Source: Streptomyces chattanoogensis (GTDB taxonomy: Bacteria > Actinomycetota > Actinomycetes > Streptomycetales > Streptomycetaceae). Taken from it: a stretch of 64,000 bases of DNA. Below are positions 33,490 through 42,352 of this stretch, piece by piece. Position numbers and translations under genes: made by a program. The notes below the pieces were generated by a model. That model did not search any database, had not been told where the DNA came from, and saw only the letters and a list, made by a program, of their open reading frames with translations. Each line of letters starts with the position of its first letter. The first letter of the stretch is position 1. Location: the NCBI RefSeq assembly GCF_001294335.1, contig NZ_LGKG01000112.1, positions 1-64,000 of the forward strand, read 5' to 3'.

Positions 33490-34365
33490 GTGGCAGCAGG
33501 AGTGACCAACACATCCGCCGGAACCGATTGGGGCAAGGCGGATTTCGAGGCGATATACAACTGCCCTGATCCGCATCGGTATTTCACCACACTGGGCCCA
33601 CTGGACTACCAGATTCCGCACCACGGCCAGGCCGTGTTCCGCGCCGTGAGCGAGGTGTTGCAGCGCCGCCGGAGCGACCGCCCGCCGCTCGGGGTCGTCG
33701 ACCTGTGCTGCTCATACGGCGTCAACGCCGCCCTGCTCAACCACCGGCTGTCCCTCACCGACCTCTACAGCCGCTACACCGGGCACGTCCCGGGGGCTCC
33801 GGCGCCGGACCGGCTCGCCGCGGAAGACCGCAAGTTCTTCGCCAAGCGGCGACGCCCCGGCGCCGCCCGGGTGATCGGTCTCGACGCCGCGGAACACGCG
33901 GTCGCCTACGCCCAGTCGGCCGGGCTGCTCCACCGCGGCTTCTCCGACAACCTCGAACTTGCCGACCCCAGCGCCGAGTTGCGTCAGGCACTGGCCGGCA
34001 TCGACCTGATCACCGTCACCGGCGGCGTCGGCTACATCACCGAGCGGACCTTCGCCCGGCTCCTGGACTGCGTCACCTCGCCGCCCTGGATCGCGGCGTT
34101 CGTGCTCCGTACGGTGTCGTACGACGGCGTCGTCGCGCTGCTGGACCGCGCCGGGCTGGTGACCCAGAAGCTCACCACGCGGACCTTCCGCCAGCGCCGG
34201 TTCGCCGACGGCGAGGAGCGGCGCGAGGTGTTCAAGGCGCTGGACCGCCGCGGGCTGTCCGCCGTCGGCAAGGAGGCCGACGGCTTCTACCACGCCGATC
34301 TGTATCTCTCCCGGCCCGCCGCCGATGCCGCGGCGCTGCCGCTGGAGAAGCTGCTTCCCGGCTGA
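33490..34365 (+). CDS. Class I SAM-dependent methyltransferase-like protein
   Basis: The 291-residue protein has a Rossmann-like SAM motif I written VVDLCCSYGVNAALL in place of the usual D-G-G-C-G-x-G. The acidic ribose-binding motif is GLDAAEHAVAYAQ and motif IV is IDLITVTGGVGYIT. Its substrate is unknown. GTG 33490 follows a perfect AGGAGG by six bases, better than the in-frame start at 33439. It stands alone between a terminator and a convergent GntR gene. The altered motif I raises the question whether it still binds SAM well. Confidence 0.82.
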   Translation: MAAGVTNTSAGTDWGKADFEAIYNCPDPHRYFTTLGPLDYQIPHHGQAVFRAVSEVLQRRRSDRPPLGVVDLCCSYGVNAALLNHRLSLTDLYSRYTGHVPGAPAPDRLAAEDRKFFAKRRRPGAARVIGLDAAEHAVAYAQSAGLLHRGFSDNLELADPSAELRQALAGIDLITVTGGVGYITERTFARLLDCVTSPPWIAAFVLRTVSYDGVVALLDRAGLVTQKLTTRTFRQRRFADGEERREVFKALDRRGLSAVGKEADGFYHADLYLSRPAADAAALPLEKLLPG

Positions 34366-34413
34366 GCCGGAAGCCGGCCCGCTCCGTACGGGCGCCGCGG
34401 CGGGGGCCGGGCG

Positions 34414-35172
34414 TCAGTGCGGATGCCGGGTGGCCGACAGATGCTCGCGGGCGATGCGCTCGGCGACCGTGCACTCCCCGGCGATCAGCGCGTCCAGCAG
34501 GGCGGTGTGCTCGGAGGCGTCCGCCAGCAGATCGGCGGTCCGCAGCCGCGAGCCGCCGGCCGGCCACTGGGTGTCGCGCAGCAGGTCGTCGGTGACCTGG
34601 GTCAGCCGGCGGTTCCCGGTGAGCGAGATCAGCGCGTGGTGGAAGGCGCGGTCCGCCTCCGCGTAGCCGACGCGGTCGCCGTGTGCGGCGGCGGTCAGCC
34701 CCGCGTCGGCGAGCGGGCGCAGCTCCTCCCAGCGCTCCGGCGCCAGCGCCCTGGCCAGCCGGATGATCGCGGGAATCTCCAGCATGGCGCGCACCTCGGC
34801 CAGTTCGGCCAGATCGCGGGAGCTGTGTTCGCAGACCCGGAAGCCGCGGTTGGGGACGACCTCGACGGCGCCCTCGCCCGCGAGCTGCTGCATGGCCTCG
34901 CGCACCGGGGTCGCCGAGACGCCGTAGCGCTCGGCGAGGGCGGGTGCGGAGTAGACCTCGCCCGGGGCCAGCTCCCCGGCGACCAGCGCCTCGCGCAGCG
35001 CGGCCAGCACCTGGCCGCGTACGGAGTGGCGCTGCGGCCGGCCCGGCTGGCGGGGCACGGCCGGCCGCGGCACCGACTCCGGTGCCGACGGCTGCCGGGG
35101 CACGGCGGAACCGGCGTGCGCGGGCGCCCACGCGCGTGCGCCCAGCTCGTATTCCGCTGTGCCCTGCTCCAT
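34414..35172 (-). CDS. GntR family regulator with FCD domain
   Basis: The 252-residue protein has an N-terminal Ala/Pro-rich extension (about residues 1-48), a GntR winged helix (SVRGQVLAALREALVAGELA, SAPALAERYGVSATPVREAM), and an FCD effector domain (RAMLEIPAIIRLARAL, ADRAFHHALISLTGNRRL) that binds metal and small acids. FadR/LldR-like members control acid or sugar catabolism. Its start is ATG 35172. No operator or partner gene can be named; the divergent FhuF-like gene has its own iron box. Confidence 0.92.
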   Translation of the reverse strand: MEQGTAEYELGARAWAPAHAGSAVPRQPSAPESVPRPAVPRQPGRPQRHSVRGQVLAALREALVAGELAPGEVYSAPALAERYGVSATPVREAMQQLAGEGAVEVVPNRGFRVCEHSSRDLAELAEVRAMLEIPAIIRLARALAPERWEELRPLADAGLTAAAHGDRVGYAEADRAFHHALISLTGNRRLTQVTDDLLRDTQWPAGGSRLRTADLLADASEHTALLDALIAGECTVAERIAREHLSATRHPH

Positions 35173-35257
35173 GGCGATTCCTTCTGACGACTCCGAGCAC
35201 CATAGGCGCCCGCGGCGCCGGTTCCCACCTCGGCGGTCCGGGTAGAGTCTTCCGATA

Positions 35258-35272
35258 AGGTAAGGCTTACCT
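35258..35272 (+). promoter_or_regulatory. Iron box (DmdR/IdeR operator)
   Basis: AGGTAAG-G-CTTACCT is a perfect 15-base palindrome that matches the core of the actinomycete iron box, in which AGGT...ACCT flanks a central G/C. It lies 30 bases before the FhuF-like start codon, where DmdR1 with iron would block the promoter. Confidence 0.8.
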
Positions 35273-35301
35273 GCTAACGATCGCGATTCGGTGGTCTCCG
35301 C

Positions 35302-36141
35302 ATGACTTCTGCCCCCGTCGCCCCGCCGCTCGCGCAGCCCGTTGCCGCTGCGTATGCCCGGCTTTCCGAGGTGTTCCCCGGCCTGCAGGTGACCGAGTGG
35401 GACACGGTGCCCCCGAGCGGCGACGGCTGGGTGTGCGCGGCCGGTCTCGCGGCCGGCGGTGAGACCCTGGACACGTTTCTCGCCTGGGACGAAGCGCAGA
35501 TCATCCGGGATTACGGACAGCGCGCCCGCCCCGACGTCGTCGCGAGCTTCGCACTGCACCGCTACGCCTGGCCCGCCTGTCTGCTGATCACCATCCCCTG
35601 GTTCCTGGACCGCCGGGTGCCGTATCTGCCCGTACAGGACGTCGCCTTCCAGCGGGAGCTGGGCCGGATGGCGGTACGGGTGCGCTCGTTCGCATGCCTT
35701 CCCGGTGATCCGGCGGCGGAGCTGCCCGGCGCCCGGGTCGTCGCCGACGAGGAGGCGCTGCGCGCCGAGGTACGGGCGGCGGTGGCCGGGCATCTGGAGC
35801 CGGTCCTGCGCGGCTTCCGCGGCCGGCTGCGGCGCGGCCCGCGGGCACTGTGGGGGATGGCGACCGACGAGGTCGTCGAGGGCCTGTGGTACCTCGGGCA
35901 TCTGCTGGGCGAGGAGCCTCGGGCGGTGGCCGAGCTGGAGCGGCTGCTGCCGGGAGCCACCGCCCCGTACGTCGGCAGTGCCGCATTCCGCACGCTGACC
36001 GGCCCGGACGGCGAGCCGCTGCCCACCCGTGACCGCGCGAGCTGCTGCATGTTCTACACCCTGCGCCCCGAGGACACCTGCGTCACCTGTCCCCGCACCT
36101 GCGACGCGGACCGCATCACCCGCCTCACCGCAACCACCTGA
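35302..36141 (+). CDS. FhuF-like 2Fe-2S ferric iron reductase
   Basis: The 279-residue protein reduces iron in ferric siderophores to release it in the cytoplasm. The C-terminal cluster motif SCCMFYTLRPEDTCVTC (Cys-Cys-x10-Cys-x2-Cys, about residues 245-262) is the FhuF signature. The N-terminal 230 residues form the siderophore-binding part. The iron box just upstream supports iron-starvation control. It is not in an operon with siderophore genes here. Confidence 0.9.
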   Translation: MTSAPVAPPLAQPVAAAYARLSEVFPGLQVTEWDTVPPSGDGWVCAAGLAAGGETLDTFLAWDEAQIIRDYGQRARPDVVASFALHRYAWPACLLITIPWFLDRRVPYLPVQDVAFQRELGRMAVRVRSFACLPGDPAAELPGARVVADEEALRAEVRAAVAGHLEPVLRGFRGRLRRGPRALWGMATDEVVEGLWYLGHLLGEEPRAVAELERLLPGATAPYVGSAAFRTLTGPDGEPLPTRDRASCCMFYTLRPEDTCVTCPRTCDADRITRLTATT

Positions 36142-36342
36142 CCCCCACACCACCCGAACGGGTCATCTCATTCGAACGTAACTCCCCTTGCTGACCAGGG
36201 AGTTCGATCCCCGGTCCCCCATCTGCCGCTCCCGGCACCCCCTTGGCGTTCTCTTACCCGGAAACCCTCTGGGGGAGGGGTGGATTCCGCCAAGATGCCT
36301 CGCGAAACGCGTATGCGAGGTACTCAAGGTGAGGAATTCAGA

Positions 36343-37431
36343 ATGAGAATGACCGACATATCGCTTAATTGGCTTGTTCCAGTGACATTGGTGCTCGCCG
36401 CAGGCATGGCGGTCTTGACAGTGGTCCTGCGTGGCAAACGCACGGCCGACCGGTCCGCCGACGACTCATGGGAGCGCAACGAGGAACGCCGTCGCCGCAA
36501 AGAGGCGGTGTTCGCCTCGGCCTCCTATCTGTTGCTGTTCTGCTGTGCGGCGGTCGCCGCCGCACTGTCCTTCCACGGCCTGGTCGGCTTCGGCGAGCAG
36601 AACCTCGGCCTGTACGGGGGCTGGGAGTATCTGGTGCCGTTCGGGCTCGACGGCGCCGCGATGTTCTGCTCCGTACTGGCGGTCCGCGAGGCCAGCCACG
36701 GCGACGCGGCGCTCGGCTCCCGGATACTCGTGTGGACCTTCGCGGGGGCCGCGGCCTGGTTCAACTGGGTGCATGCGCCGCGCGGCCTGGACCACGCGGG
36801 CGCACCGCAGTTCTTCGCCGGTATGTCGTTGTCCGCCGCGGTCCTCTTCGACCGGGCGCTCAAACAGACCCGCCGGGCGGCACTGCGCGAACAGGGGCTG
36901 GTGCCCCGTCCGCTGCCGCAGATCCGGATCGTGCGCTGGCTGCGGGCGCCCCGCGAGACCTTCGCGGCCTGGTCGCTGATGCTGCTGGAGGGCGTACGGA
37001 CGCTGGACGAGGCGGTCGAGGAGGTACGGGAGGACCGCCGCCAGCGGGAACAGCGCCGACGGCGCCGGCGCGAGCAGGTCAAGCTCGACCGGGCACGGCT
37101 GCGGGCCCTCAACCGGCAGCACCGTTCATGGGGCATCGGCAGGGCCGGCGGCCGACTGACCGTCACCCAGGCCACCGCGGCGCCGGCGGATCTGGCCGAC
37201 CGGGATTCCGCCATATCCGGCGAACTTCCGGAGCCGTTGCCCCCATCAGATTCGTCGGTGCGTTACCGCCCGGCCCTCAAGGCCGTGACCGGCACTGACC
37301 CCGGAGCCACCGCCGTCGCGGCCGAACCGCTGCGGACCGTGGACCTGACCGCCGAGGACGACACCCAGACGCTCCCCCGTCTGGACTCCCTGGAGGAGAA
37401 ACTGGCAGCGATCGAGCAACGCTTCGCCTGA
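36343..37431 (+). CDS. DUF2637 membrane protein
   Basis: The 362-residue protein has one N-terminal span (LVPVTLVLAAGMAVLTVVL), a basic segment, then three or four spans matching DUF2637: SYLLLFCCAAVAAALSF, YLVPFGLDGAAMFCSVLAV, SRILVWTFAGAAAWFNWVHA, FFAGMSLSAAVLFDRAL. A long charged, probably coiled tail follows (EVREDRRQREQRRRRRREQ). DUF2637 proteins resemble SpdB spread proteins of Streptomyces plasmids and also occur in chromosomes; this one has no plasmid genes beside it. AGGTGAGGA lies seven bases before ATG 36343. Confidence 0.85.
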   Translation: MRMTDISLNWLVPVTLVLAAGMAVLTVVLRGKRTADRSADDSWERNEERRRRKEAVFASASYLLLFCCAAVAAALSFHGLVGFGEQNLGLYGGWEYLVPFGLDGAAMFCSVLAVREASHGDAALGSRILVWTFAGAAAWFNWVHAPRGLDHAGAPQFFAGMSLSAAVLFDRALKQTRRAALREQGLVPRPLPQIRIVRWLRAPRETFAAWSLMLLEGVRTLDEAVEEVREDRRQREQRRRRRREQVKLDRARLRALNRQHRSWGIGRAGGRLTVTQATAAPADLADRDSAISGELPEPLPPSDSSVRYRPALKAVTGTDPGATAVAAEPLRTVDLTAEDDTQTLPRLDSLEEKLAAIEQRFA

Positions 37432-37472
37432 GCTGTGGCGGACCGCGCCGACCCCACACCCCCGATACCGGC

Positions 37473-37955
37473 TCAGGCCGGTCCGCCACCCAGCTCGAAC
37501 CACACGCATTTGCCGACCCCGTGGGACCGTATGCCCCACCTGTCCGCTAAGGAGCGGACCAGCATCAGACCCCGGCCGGATGTCCCGTCGGCGGTCGGTG
37601 CCTTGGGCTCGGGGAGCCCGGAGACAAAGTCCCTCACCTCTATGCGTAACCGGTCGCCGGCTATGGCGGTGACCACGGCGCCGCCCTCCGCATGCACCAG
37701 CGCATTGGTGACCAGCTCGCTGGTGAGCAGCGTCGCGACCTCGGCGACCTCGGCGGCCTCGCCGTTCCGCAGCTTGGCCCAGTGGCTGAGCAGCTGCCGC
37801 AGCTCCCGGCGCACCTCGCCGACCGCCCGCAGATCCGCATGCCGCACCCGCCGTCTGAGCACCCCCGGCGCCCGCGCGACGGTCCCCCCGCCCCGGCTCC
37901 CCTCGCTCATGTCCTGCCGTCTGTTCCGTTCCTCGCGCCGCACAGGCTGACGCAT
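37473..37955 (-). CDS. RsbW-like ATP-binding protein (anti-sigma regulatory kinase)
   Basis: The 160-residue protein has the GHKL ATPase fold of Streptomyces anti-sigma/serine kinases: the N box LLTSELVTNALVHA (about residues 84-97), the G1 region VRDFVSGLPEPKAP, and the G2 region GTSGRGLMLVRSLADRWG. Such proteins bind or phosphorylate antagonists to control sigma factors. Start ATG 37955 has GGGGGAG five bases upstream; ATG 37910 is an alternative. It diverges from the alpha-mannosidase gene. Its target is unknown. Confidence 0.88.
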   Translation of the reverse strand: MRQPVRREERNRRQDMSEGSRGGGTVARAPGVLRRRVRHADLRAVGEVRRELRQLLSHWAKLRNGEAAEVAEVATLLTSELVTNALVHAEGGAVVTAIAGDRLRIEVRDFVSGLPEPKAPTADGTSGRGLMLVRSLADRWGIRSHGVGKCVWFELGGGPA

Positions 37956-38154
37956 GCTCTCCCCCGCCCCCGGACCAACGATCGGCGCTCCCTCGAACAG
38001 CCTCACGCTCATGCATGCCCATCCGGCCAGGCGCCATGCTTCGGTTGATGCCTCACGACGCCGTGCGGAGCCCCGTTCTCCGGTGGGTATGCCTCCGGTA
38101 ACCGCACGGACCGCATACGGACCGGACCCGGACACCTTCCCGAGAGGAGCCGCC

Positions 38155-41100
38155 GTGCACGACGACCGACTGCTGGTGGAGGGGCGTCTGGAACGGGCGC
38201 TGGGGCAGTTCATCCGGCCCGCGCAGTATGCGGCGCGGGCGCCGCTGGAGTTGGCGGTATGGCATGCGCCGGGTGAACCCGTGCCGGTCGAGGAGGCCCT
38301 GCGGGCCACGTACGAGCCGTTCTCGGCGGGCGACGTCTGGGGGCCGCCGTGGTCGACGAGCTGGTTCCGGCTCACGGGCGAGGTGCCCGGGGAATGGGCG
38401 GGCCGGCGGGTGGAGGCCGTCATCGACCCCGGGTTCAGCGGTGACGGGCCCGGCTTCCAGGCGGAGGGGCTGGTCCATGACGGCGACGGGGTACCGCTCA
38501 AGGGCATCCATCCGCGCAACCGCCACGTCCCCGTCGCCGCCCCGGCGCAGGGCGGCGAGCGGGTACGGCTCCTTCTGGAGGCCGCCGCCAACCCTGCCGT
38601 GCTGCGGGACTTCCGCCCCACCGACCTCGGCGACATCCGCACCGCGCCCCACCGCCCCCTGTACCGCTTCGCCGCCGCCGACCTCGCCGTCCTCGACGAA
38701 ACCGTCTGGCATCTGGTGCTCGACATCGAGGTGCTGTCGGAGCTGATGTACGAGCTGCCCGCCGACCGCCCGCGCCGGCACGAGATCCTGCGGGCGCTGG
38801 AGGACATGCTGGACGCGCTGGATCTGCACGATGTCGCGGGTACCGCCGCCGCGGGCCGGGCCGCGCTCGCCGGCGTACTGAGCAGCCCGGCCGCCGCCGG
38901 CGCCCACCGCGTCTCGGCCGCCGGGCACGCCCATATCGACTCCGCCTGGCTGTGGCCGCTGCGCGAGACCGTCCGCAAGGCGTCCCGCACCTTCGCCAAC
39001 GTCACGCAACTGGCCACCGAATACCCCGAGTTGGTGTTCGCCTGCTCGCAGGCGCAGCAGTACGCCTGGGTGCGGGACCACCAGCCGCACATCTGGGAGC
39101 GCATCAAGAAGGCCGTACGGGACGGGAACTGGGCGCCCGTGGGCTCCATGTGGGTGGAATCGGACGCCAATATGCCCGGGGGCGAGGCGCTGGCCCGGCA
39201 GCTGGTGCACGGCAAGCGCTTCTTCCTCGACGAGCTGGGGGTGGAGACCGAGGAGATCTGGCTGCCGGACTCCTTCGGCTACACCGCCGCCTTTCCGCAG
39301 CTGGCGCGGCTGGCGGGGGCGAAGTGGTTCCTGACCCAGAAGCTGTCGTGGAACCAGACGGACAAGATGCCGCACCACACCTTCTGGTGGGAGGGCATCG
39401 ACGGCACCCGTGTCTTCACCCACTTCCCGCCCGTGGACACCTACAACTCCCAGCTGCACGGCCGCGAACTCGCCCATGCGGAGCGGAACTTCGCGGAGAA
39501 GGGACGGGCCACCCGCTCCCTGGTCCCGTTCGGCTGGGGCGACGGCGGGGGCGGCCCGACCCGCGAGATGCTGGAGCGGGCGCGCCGGCTGCGCGATCTG
39601 GAGGGCTCGCCGCGCGTCGGGATCGAACCGCCGGCCCGGTTCTTCGAGGCGGCCCACGAGGAGTACGGGGCGGCGGCGCCGGTCTGGTCGGGCGAGCTGT
39701 ACCTCGAGTTCCACCGCGGTACGTACACCTCGCAGGCGAAGACCAAGCAAGGCAACCGGCGCAGCGAACACCTCCTGCGGGAGGCGGAGCTGTGGGCGGC
39801 CACGGCGGCGGTGCGGACGGCCGGGGGTGCGGCGTACGGGTATCCGTACGAGGACCTGGACCGGCTGTGGAAGACCGTTCTGCTGCACCAGTTCCACGAC
39901 ATCCTGCCGGGCTCGTCCATCGCCTGGGTGCACCGGGAGGCGCGGGCGGCGTACGCGGCGGTGGAGGCGGAGCTCACGGAGATCATCGAGGGCGCGATCG
40001 GGGCGCTGGGCGAACCGGGGGCCGGGGCGGCCGCGGTGCCGACGGTGTTCAATGCCTCGCCCTACGACCGGGACGAGATCGTCGAGCTGCCGGACGAGTC
40101 CCGGACCCCCGTCCCCGTCCATGTGCCCGCGCTGGGCTCGGCGACGCTCCGCCCGCCCGGCCCGCACTCCCCCACGCCCTCGCCCGCGCCCGTACGGTCG
40201 GGCACCGACGCCGAGGGCGCCGTCGTCCTCGACAACGGCCTGCTCCGCGTCCGCATCGGCACCGACGGCCTGCTGGCATCCGTCCGCGATCTGCACGCCG
40301 GACGTGAGGTCCTGGCCCCCGGCGCCCGCGGCAATCTGCTCCAGCTGCACCCGGACCACCCCACCCAGTACGACGCCTGGGACCTCGACCGGCACTACCG
40401 CCACCGGCACACCGATCTGACCGCGGCCGAGTCCGTCGCCCTGGTGACGGACGGGCCGCTGACCGCCACCGTGCGGGTGACCAGGGCATTCGGCGCCGGG
40501 TCCCGGATCGCCCAGGATCTGACCCTGCGCGCGGGCGCCCGCCGCCTCGACATCACCACGGACATCGACTGGCATGAGTCGGAGAAGGTCCTCAAGGCCG
40601 CCTTCCCGCTGGACGTGCACGCCGAACGGTCCACGTCCGAGGTGCAGTTCGGGCATGTGCACCGCCCCACCCACACCAACACCAGCTGGGACGCGGCCCG
40701 TTTCGAGATCCCCGCGCACCGCTGGCTGCGGGTCGCCGAGCCGGGCTATGGCGTCGCGCTGCTCAATGACTCCACCTACGGCCATGACGTGACCCGTACA
40801 CCGCATGCGGAGGGCCTGGGCACGACCGTACGGCTGACCCTGCTGCGCGCCCCGCACAGCCCGGATCCGGAGACCGACCAGGGCTCGCACCGTTTCACCT
40901 ACGCGCTGCTGCCGGGCGCCGGGGTCGGCGACGCCGTGGCCGAGGGCCTGGCGCTCAACCTCCCGCTGCGGCCCGCCACCGCGCCGGCCGTCCCGCCGCT
41001 GGTCCGCGTCGACCACCCGGCGATCACCGTGGAGTCGGTCAAGCTCGCCGAGGACCACAGCGGCGATGTGGTGGTCCGGCTGTACGAGTCCCGGGGCGGC

Positions 41101-41277
41101 CGGGCCACCGGCACGCTCTCCCCGGGGTTCCCGGTCGAACGGGCCACCGTCACCGATCTGCTGGAGCGCCCGCTGCGGGAGGAGGCGGGAGGTCCCACGT
41201 CCGATGTGACGGTGGAGCTCCGCCCGTTCCAGATCCTGACCCTCCGGCTGCGGCCGCAGCGACCGCCGACGGCCTAG
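38155..41277 (+). CDS. Alpha-mannosidase, glycoside hydrolase family 38
   Basis: The 1040-residue enzyme removes alpha-linked mannose. The GH38 catalytic domain has the zinc-site motif AAGHAHIDSAWLWPLRET (about residues 257-274), the nucleophile region VESDANMPGGEALARQL, LPDSFGYTAAFPQLARLAG and HQFHDILPGSSIAWVHREA. The mid and C-terminal beta domains run to the end (FPVERATVTDLLERPL). It has no signal peptide, so it is cytoplasmic, and acts on imported oligosaccharides. GTG 38155 follows GAGAGGAG by five bases. Its stop TAG (41275-41277) lies within the 6-bp target duplication of an IS481 element. Confidence 0.94.
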   Translation: MHDDRLLVEGRLERALGQFIRPAQYAARAPLELAVWHAPGEPVPVEEALRATYEPFSAGDVWGPPWSTSWFRLTGEVPGEWAGRRVEAVIDPGFSGDGPGFQAEGLVHDGDGVPLKGIHPRNRHVPVAAPAQGGERVRLLLEAAANPAVLRDFRPTDLGDIRTAPHRPLYRFAAADLAVLDETVWHLVLDIEVLSELMYELPADRPRRHEILRALEDMLDALDLHDVAGTAAAGRAALAGVLSSPAAAGAHRVSAAGHAHIDSAWLWPLRETVRKASRTFANVTQLATEYPELVFACSQAQQYAWVRDHQPHIWERIKKAVRDGNWAPVGSMWVESDANMPGGEALARQLVHGKRFFLDELGVETEEIWLPDSFGYTAAFPQLARLAGAKWFLTQKLSWNQTDKMPHHTFWWEGIDGTRVFTHFPPVDTYNSQLHGRELAHAERNFAEKGRATRSLVPFGWGDGGGGPTREMLERARRLRDLEGSPRVGIEPPARFFEAAHEEYGAAAPVWSGELYLEFHRGTYTSQAKTKQGNRRSEHLLREAELWAATAAVRTAGGAAYGYPYEDLDRLWKTVLLHQFHDILPGSSIAWVHREARAAYAAVEAELTEIIEGAIGALGEPGAGAAAVPTVFNASPYDRDEIVELPDESRTPVPVHVPALGSATLRPPGPHSPTPSPAPVRSGTDAEGAVVLDNGLLRVRIGTDGLLASVRDLHAGREVLAPGARGNLLQLHPDHPTQYDAWDLDRHYRHRHTDLTAAESVALVTDGPLTATVRVTRAFGAGSRIAQDLTLRAGARRLDITTDIDWHESEKVLKAAFPLDVHAERSTSEVQFGHVHRPTHTNTSWDAARFEIPAHRWLRVAEPGYGVALLNDSTYGHDVTRTPHAEGLGTTVRLTLLRAPHSPDPETDQGSHRFTYALLPGAGVGDAVAEGLALNLPLRPATAPAVPPLVRVDHPAITVESVKLAEDHSGDVVVRLYESRGGRATGTLSPGFPVERATVTDLLERPLREEAGGPTSDVTVELRPFQILTLRLRPQRPPTA

Positions 41278-41278
41278 A

Positions 41279-42334
41279 TGTGCTGTCCGGGCACGTTGGT
41301 GACACGCGTGCTGGGTGCTTGAACGAGGTGAGGGCCTTCTGGCTCGGTGGGGATTGCGACATCTACCGCCGAGTGCAGGAGGCCCTCGTGATCCACCGTA
41401 ACGCCCCGCTGACACCGACCGGCAGGCTGCGTCTGGCGGTGCGTCGTCGACGAGGGCTGGCCGTTGCGCCGGGCCGCGGAACGGTTCCAGGTCAGTCACA
41501 CGACAGCTGCACGCTGGGCCGGCCGCTACCGGCTGCACGGCCACGCGGGCATGAACGACCGCTCCAGCAGGCCCCACCACCAGCCTCACCGCACGTCCAC
41601 AGCAGTGGAAGACAAGGTCGTGCGCATGCGACGCGAGCACCGCATCGGCCCGCTGCGGCTGGCCGCCCGCACCGGCATCGCAGCCTCCACCGCCCACCGC
41701 ATCCTCCAGCGCCACGGCATGCCGCCGCTGGCCGCAGTAGACCGGGCCACCGGTGAGCCCGTCCGCCGATACGAACGCGCCCGGCCCGGCGAACTGGTCC
41801 ACATCGACGTGAAGAAACTCGGCCGCATCCCCGACGGCGGCGGCCACAAAGCCCTCGGCCGGGCCTGCGGACGCAAGAATCGCAACGGCATGGGATACGC
41901 CTACCTGCACACCGCACTCGATGACCACTCTCGCCTGGCCTACACCGAAGACCTGCCCGACGAGAAGGCAGACACCTGCGCGGGCTTCCTCACACGGGCC
42001 ACGGCCTGGTTCGCCGCCCAAGGCGTCACCGTCGAACGCGTACTGACCGACAACGCCTGGGCCTACAGCAAGAACACCTGGCGTCAGACCTGCCACGACC
42101 TGGGCATCCAACCGCGCTGGACACGGCCCTGGCGCCCACAGACCAACGGCAAGGTCGAACGCTTCCACCGCACCCTGCTCGACGAATGGGCCTACCACCA
42201 GCCCTACACCTCAGACGCCGAACGACAAGCAGCCTTCCCCGACTGGCTGGACTGGTACAACTACCACCGACCCCACACCGGAATCAGCGGCCACACCCCA
42301 GCCAGCCGCATCACCAACCTCTCCGAACAGCACA
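41279..42334. mobile_element. IS481-family insertion sequence
   Basis: The 1056-bp element has imperfect terminal inverted repeats of about 28 bases: the left end starts TGTGCTGTCCGGGCACGTTG and the complement of the right end starts TGTGCTGTTCGGAGAGGTTG. It is bordered by the 6-bp direct repeat CCTAGA (41273-41278 and 42335-42340). That fits the IS481 rule of duplicating NCTAGN. One transposase gene fills it. The good ends and exact target duplication point to a recent insertion. Confidence 0.9.
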
Positions 42335-42339
42335 CCTAG
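41388..42339 (+). pseudogene. IS481 transposase, frameshifted near the N-terminus
   Basis: From GTG 41388 (AGGAGG five bases upstream) the frame reads VIHRNAPLTPTGRLRLA and then shifts near 41438. The rest (41440-42339) continues as CVVDEGWPLRRAAERFQVSH. It includes the helix-turn-helix and an integrase core with DDE residues in HIDVKKLG, VLTDNAWAY and NGKVERFHRT. Compared with intact relatives (LARCVV) two bases seem missing at the shift. A truncated protein from TTG 41464 (291 residues) would still have the core. The stop codon TAG (42337-42339) is outside the element, in the duplicated target. Confidence 0.75.
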
Positions 42340-42352
42340 AGCACCGCGTGGC

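Noticed and set aside
38053..42198. A 1381-codon open frame on the minus strand
   Set aside because: It is antisense to the alpha-mannosidase and the IS481 transposase, whose motifs are unmistakable. Long antisense frames are expected at this GC content.
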